A DNA stretch of 64,000 nucleotides from contig NZ_JAFFIX010000006.1 in the NCBI RefSeq assembly GCF_016916835.1, positions 186,001 to 250,000 of the forward strand, given 5' to 3'. Every line of letters begins with the position of its first letter. Position 1 is the first letter of the stretch. Position numbers and translations under genes: made by a program. Positions 61,800-64,000 of this stretch are shown piece by piece. The stretch is from Actinacidiphila bryophytorum. GTDB lineage: Bacteria > Actinomycetota > Actinomycetes > Streptomycetales > Streptomycetaceae. The notes under the pieces were generated by a model, which ran no database searches, was not told where the DNA came from, and saw nothing but the letters and a program-made list of their open reading frames with translations.

Positions 61800-62885
61800 A
61801 TGAGCGCCCAAGCATCCCCAGACGTCGCCGCCTTCCCCGGCCTGCGGGAGGCCGAATACCCCGACCTGCCGCCAGGACAGCTCAACGCCGCCACCCACGG
61901 CCTCGCCCCCGCCCGCACGATCGCGGCCCTGCGCCGCGCACTCGACGCCTGGGCCGCCGGGCGCCCCGACACCGCGGGCTACGAGGACAGCGTCGCCGCC
62001 GCCCGCGCCTCCTTCGCCCGCATCACCGGAACGCCGCTCTCCCAGGTCGCCCTGGCCGGCACCGTCGCCGGTGCCGTCGGCCTCGTGGCCGCCGCACTGC
62101 CCGCCGGCGCGGAGGTCGTCACCTTCCAGGACGACTTCAGCTCCCTGGTGCACCCCTTCGCCGCCCGCACCGACCTGCGGCTGCGCCTCGTCCGGCTCCA
62201 GGACGTCGCCGACGCGGTGCGCCCCGGCACCGCGCTCGTCGCCGTCAGCGCCGCGCAGTCCGCCGACGGGCGGGTCGCCGACCTCCCCGCGATCCGCGCC
62301 GCCGCCGAGGCGCACGGGGCGCGCGTCCTGCTCGACGCCACCCAGTCCGTCGGGTGGCTGCCGATCGACGCCATGTCGTACGACTACGTGGTCTGCCACG
62401 GCTACAAGTGGCTGGTCTCACCGCACGGCGCATGCTTCCTGACCGTGCGGCCAGGTGCCGAACCCACCCTCTCGCCGGTCTTCACCGGCTGGTACGGCGC
62501 CGACGACCCGTGGGACGCCTGCTACGGCCCCGTCCCCCACCTCGCCCCCGGTGCCCGGCGCTTCGACGCGCGGCCCGCCTACCTCGCCTACGTCGGCGCC
62601 GCCGCGTCCCTCGCCCTCGTCGAGGAACTCGGCGTCCAGGCCATCCACGACCACGACGTCGCTCTCGCGGACCGCCTGCGCGACGGCTTCACCAGCCTCG
62701 GGTTCTCGCCCGTGCCAGGCCCTTCCGCGATCGTCGCGGTCCCCGGCGTGCCCGCCGCCCTCACCGACCGCCTCCAGGCAGCCGGTGCCGCCTTCTCCTC
62801 CCGCGCCGGGAATCTGCGCCTGGCGCCGCACTTCTACAACACCCCCTCCGACGTCGACCACGTCCTGAACGCCGCCGCGTCCTGA
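61800..62885 (+). CDS. Class V aminotransferase/kynureninase-like PLP protein
   Basis: 361 residues. The Schiff-base Lys is K203 in CHGYKWLVSPHG. The PLP-binding Asp is D179 in VLLDATQSVGWLPID. The cofactor-phosphate region is TVAGAVGLVAAAL. It ends with a Cys/Arg-type C-terminal domain (APHFYNTPSDVDHVLNAA). The fold is that of class V enzymes (NifS, kynureninase, isopenicillin epimerase-like). The substrate cannot be read from the sequence. It is likely to be controlled by the adjacent LysR regulator. It is monocistronic and ends in a clear intrinsic terminator. Confidence 0.92.
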   Translation: MSAQASPDVAAFPGLREAEYPDLPPGQLNAATHGLAPARTIAALRRALDAWAAGRPDTAGYEDSVAAARASFARITGTPLSQVALAGTVAGAVGLVAAALPAGAEVVTFQDDFSSLVHPFAARTDLRLRLVRLQDVADAVRPGTALVAVSAAQSADGRVADLPAIRAAAEAHGARVLLDATQSVGWLPIDAMSYDYVVCHGYKWLVSPHGACFLTVRPGAEPTLSPVFTGWYGADDPWDACYGPVPHLAPGARRFDARPAYLAYVGAAASLALVEELGVQAIHDHDVALADRLRDGFTSLGFSPVPGPSAIVAVPGVPAALTDRLQAAGAAFSSRAGNLRLAPHFYNTPSDVDHVLNAAAS

Positions 62886-62889
62886 CCCC

Positions 62890-62917
62890 CCGCGCCTGAC
62901 GGCGCGGGTTTCGTTTC
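62890..62917 (+). terminator. Intrinsic terminator after the aminotransferase gene
   Basis: CCCGCGCC-TGAC-GGCGCGGG is a perfect 8-bp stem with a 4-base loop followed by TTTCGTTT, five bases after the stop. Confidence 0.93.
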
Positions 62918-62925
62918 CCACCCTC

Positions 62926-63389
62926 CCCCCACAGCTCCGCGTGGGGGGTGCCCCCAGACCCGTGCGAGTAGTGGATGAAGTGACAGGTCTCCCAGTGGCC
63001 GCACCCCACCGTCGGCGACTGCGAGCCCGTGCGCACCGGCGAACCGCAGGTAGCTGTCGCAGCCGCGGACGTAGCTCGCCGAGGAGAACCGCAAACCGCA
63101 AGCCGCCCGGCGTGCCCACCGGCGAACCGCCGGCGGCCGACGTGGCCGAGACGTAGCAAAGGCCACCCCGCAGACGACAACCGCAAGCCGCCAACGCAGC
63201 GGAGGGGACGGTTCGGGGGTGTCCCCGCAGGCATGCGCGCAACTCCCGCCGCCTCGTTCGGGAAGGGCAGAGGCGCGCAGGCCGAGGAGATACCCCCGAA
63301 GCGGCACCGACCCCGACCGCACACAGCACGCGCACCCCCGGGGGACAAAATCGGTTGGGGCACGGGCACGCGGGTGGTCGAATGCTCGG
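62926..63389. other. Repeat-rich non-coding stretch before the GNAT gene
   Basis: No gene is supported in this ~465-bp gap. At 62926-62957, CCCCCCAC-N8-GTGGGGGG and TGGGGG-GTG-CCCCCA overlap, related to the palindromic repeat found in pcrA. Between about 63035 and 63205 the motifs AACCGCAAGCCGCC, GGCGAACCGC and GACGTAGC recur two or three times each. Open frames exist on the minus strand but have poor codon usage and no ribosome site. It looks like decayed or repeated DNA rather than a gene. Confidence 0.6.
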
Positions 63390-64000
63390 ATGGATCAGAC
63401 TGAAGCACTGCGGCTCTTCGACGCCCAGCTGCGGCGGGACGCGCCGCCCGAGACGCCGACGACCAGGATCGACGCCGGGGGCGGGGTCGTACGGCAGGTG
63501 GGGGGCGGGAGCCACGAGTGGACCGGGGTCCTGTGGTCCGACCTCGACGAGGCGACCGCCGACGCCGCGATCGCCGCCCAGGTGCAGTGGCTGCACACCC
63601 CGGAAGCCGCCGGCCGCGAGTTCGAGTGGAAGACGTACTCCCACGACCGCCCCGCCGACCTGCGCGACCGCCTGCTGGCGGCCGGCTTCCAGCCGGAGGA
63701 GCCGGAGACCCTGATGGTCGCCGAGGTCTCCGAGGTGGCCGAGCTGACGAGGGGAGCGGAGCTTCCCGACGGCGTACGGCTCGTGAGGGTGACCGACGCC
63801 CCCGGCGTCGACCTGGTCGCAGCCGTGCACGAGCAGGCGTTCGGCACGAACTCCGACCGCCTGCGGATGCGCATGCTGGACCAGGTCGCCACCCGCGCGG
63901 ACACCGTGAGCATCGTGCTGGCGATGGCCGGCGACGAGCCGGTGTGCGCGGCCCGCATGGAGTTCTACCCGGGCACGGACTTCGCGGGCCTGTGGGGCGG
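63390..64000 (+). CDS. GNAT-family acetyltransferase (3' end outside the window)
   Basis: The first 203 codons are present and open to the window edge. The N-terminal part (MDQTEALRLFDAQLRRDAPPE, GGGSHEWTGVLWSDLDEA) is an inactive GNAT-like half. From residue about 130 a second GNAT module begins (LPDGVRLVRVTDAPGVDLVAAVHEQAFG, IVLAMAGDEPVCAARMEFYPG). The acetyl-CoA loop Q/RxxGxG/A should follow beyond the edge. Substrate unknown. ATG 63390 has a weak upstream site. Confidence 0.82.
   Translation, partial: MDQTEALRLFDAQLRRDAPPETPTTRIDAGGGVVRQVGGGSHEWTGVLWSDLDEATADAAIAAQVQWLHTPEAAGREFEWKTYSHDRPADLRDRLLAAGFQPEEPETLMVAEVSEVAELTRGAELPDGVRLVRVTDAPGVDLVAAVHEQAFGTNSDRLRMRMLDQVATRADTVSIVLAMAGDEPVCAARMEFYPGTDFAGLWG

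Noticed and set aside
62834-63322. A 162-codon minus-strand open frame in the gap before the GNAT gene
   Set aside because: It runs into the aminotransferase gene antisense, crosses its terminator, and has no ribosome site or normal codon use.

Overview
This is high-GC DNA from the chromosome of a streptomycete. The marker genes are bldM, whiD and the hrdB-controlling sigma factor gene shbA next to guaB. Codons are strongly G/C-biased at the third position. From memory, the gene order resembles the bldM/whiD to pcrA/icmB segment of Streptomyces coelicolor. Most of the window is core chromosome. The main accessory island is the LamG/RHS block at about 22-32.5 kb. No rRNA, tRNA or CRISPR array was seen.

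Region 1 (1-7.4 kb) is a five-gene module around a divergent promoter. VWA-type (partial), DUF5682 and MoxR ATPase genes run leftward, and SWIM zinc-finger and DUF5691 genes run rightward. The 139-bp divergent gap holds a perfect 12-bp inverted repeat. Each arm is also the upstream element of a RecA-NDp/PafBC-type DNA-damage promoter (TTGTCAGTG-N8-TAnnnT). The same promoter type lies in front of pcrA. Region 2 (7.6-10.7 kb) is a four-gene operon encoding a WXG-like, glycine-rich protein and small partners. Region 3 (10.9-21.4 kb) holds icmB, a lipase gene, pcrA and four cell-wall hydrolase genes (one M23, three NlpC/P60). One of the NlpC/P60 genes follows a clear c-di-AMP (ydaO) riboswitch. 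Region 4 (21.5-32.5 kb) holds a large secreted LamG protein, a 2135-residue RHS protein with a hydrophobic C-terminal tail, and directly downstream a small polytopic membrane protein that is a candidate immunity protein.

Region 5 (32.5-43.5 kb) carries a transglutaminase-like protein, a PspC-type two-component system facing a PspC/LiaF-like membrane protein, a DoxX protein, guaA, and a GMC oxidoreductase/succinate-semialdehyde dehydrogenase pair. Region 6 (43.7-51.2 kb) is a tandem array of four PknB-type membrane kinases. One is a pseudokinase by every catalytic motif. Region 7 (51.3-64 kb) holds glpD, a nucleotide-sugar dehydrogenase homologue without the catalytic Cys, guaB3, guaB, shbA, bldM, whiD, a LysR/class V aminotransferase pair and a partial GNAT gene. 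bldM has an exact sigma-BldN-type promoter.

Several intergenic gaps carry one interspersed hairpin repeat family (5.3-5.7, 45.3 and 56.7 kb). A 181-bp MITE-like element sits in the loop of the first copy. A palindromic repeat also appears to have been inserted in frame in pcrA. The strongest candidate for an undescribed system is the DNA-damage-type divergon of region 1. Next is the RHS toxin/immunity candidate.
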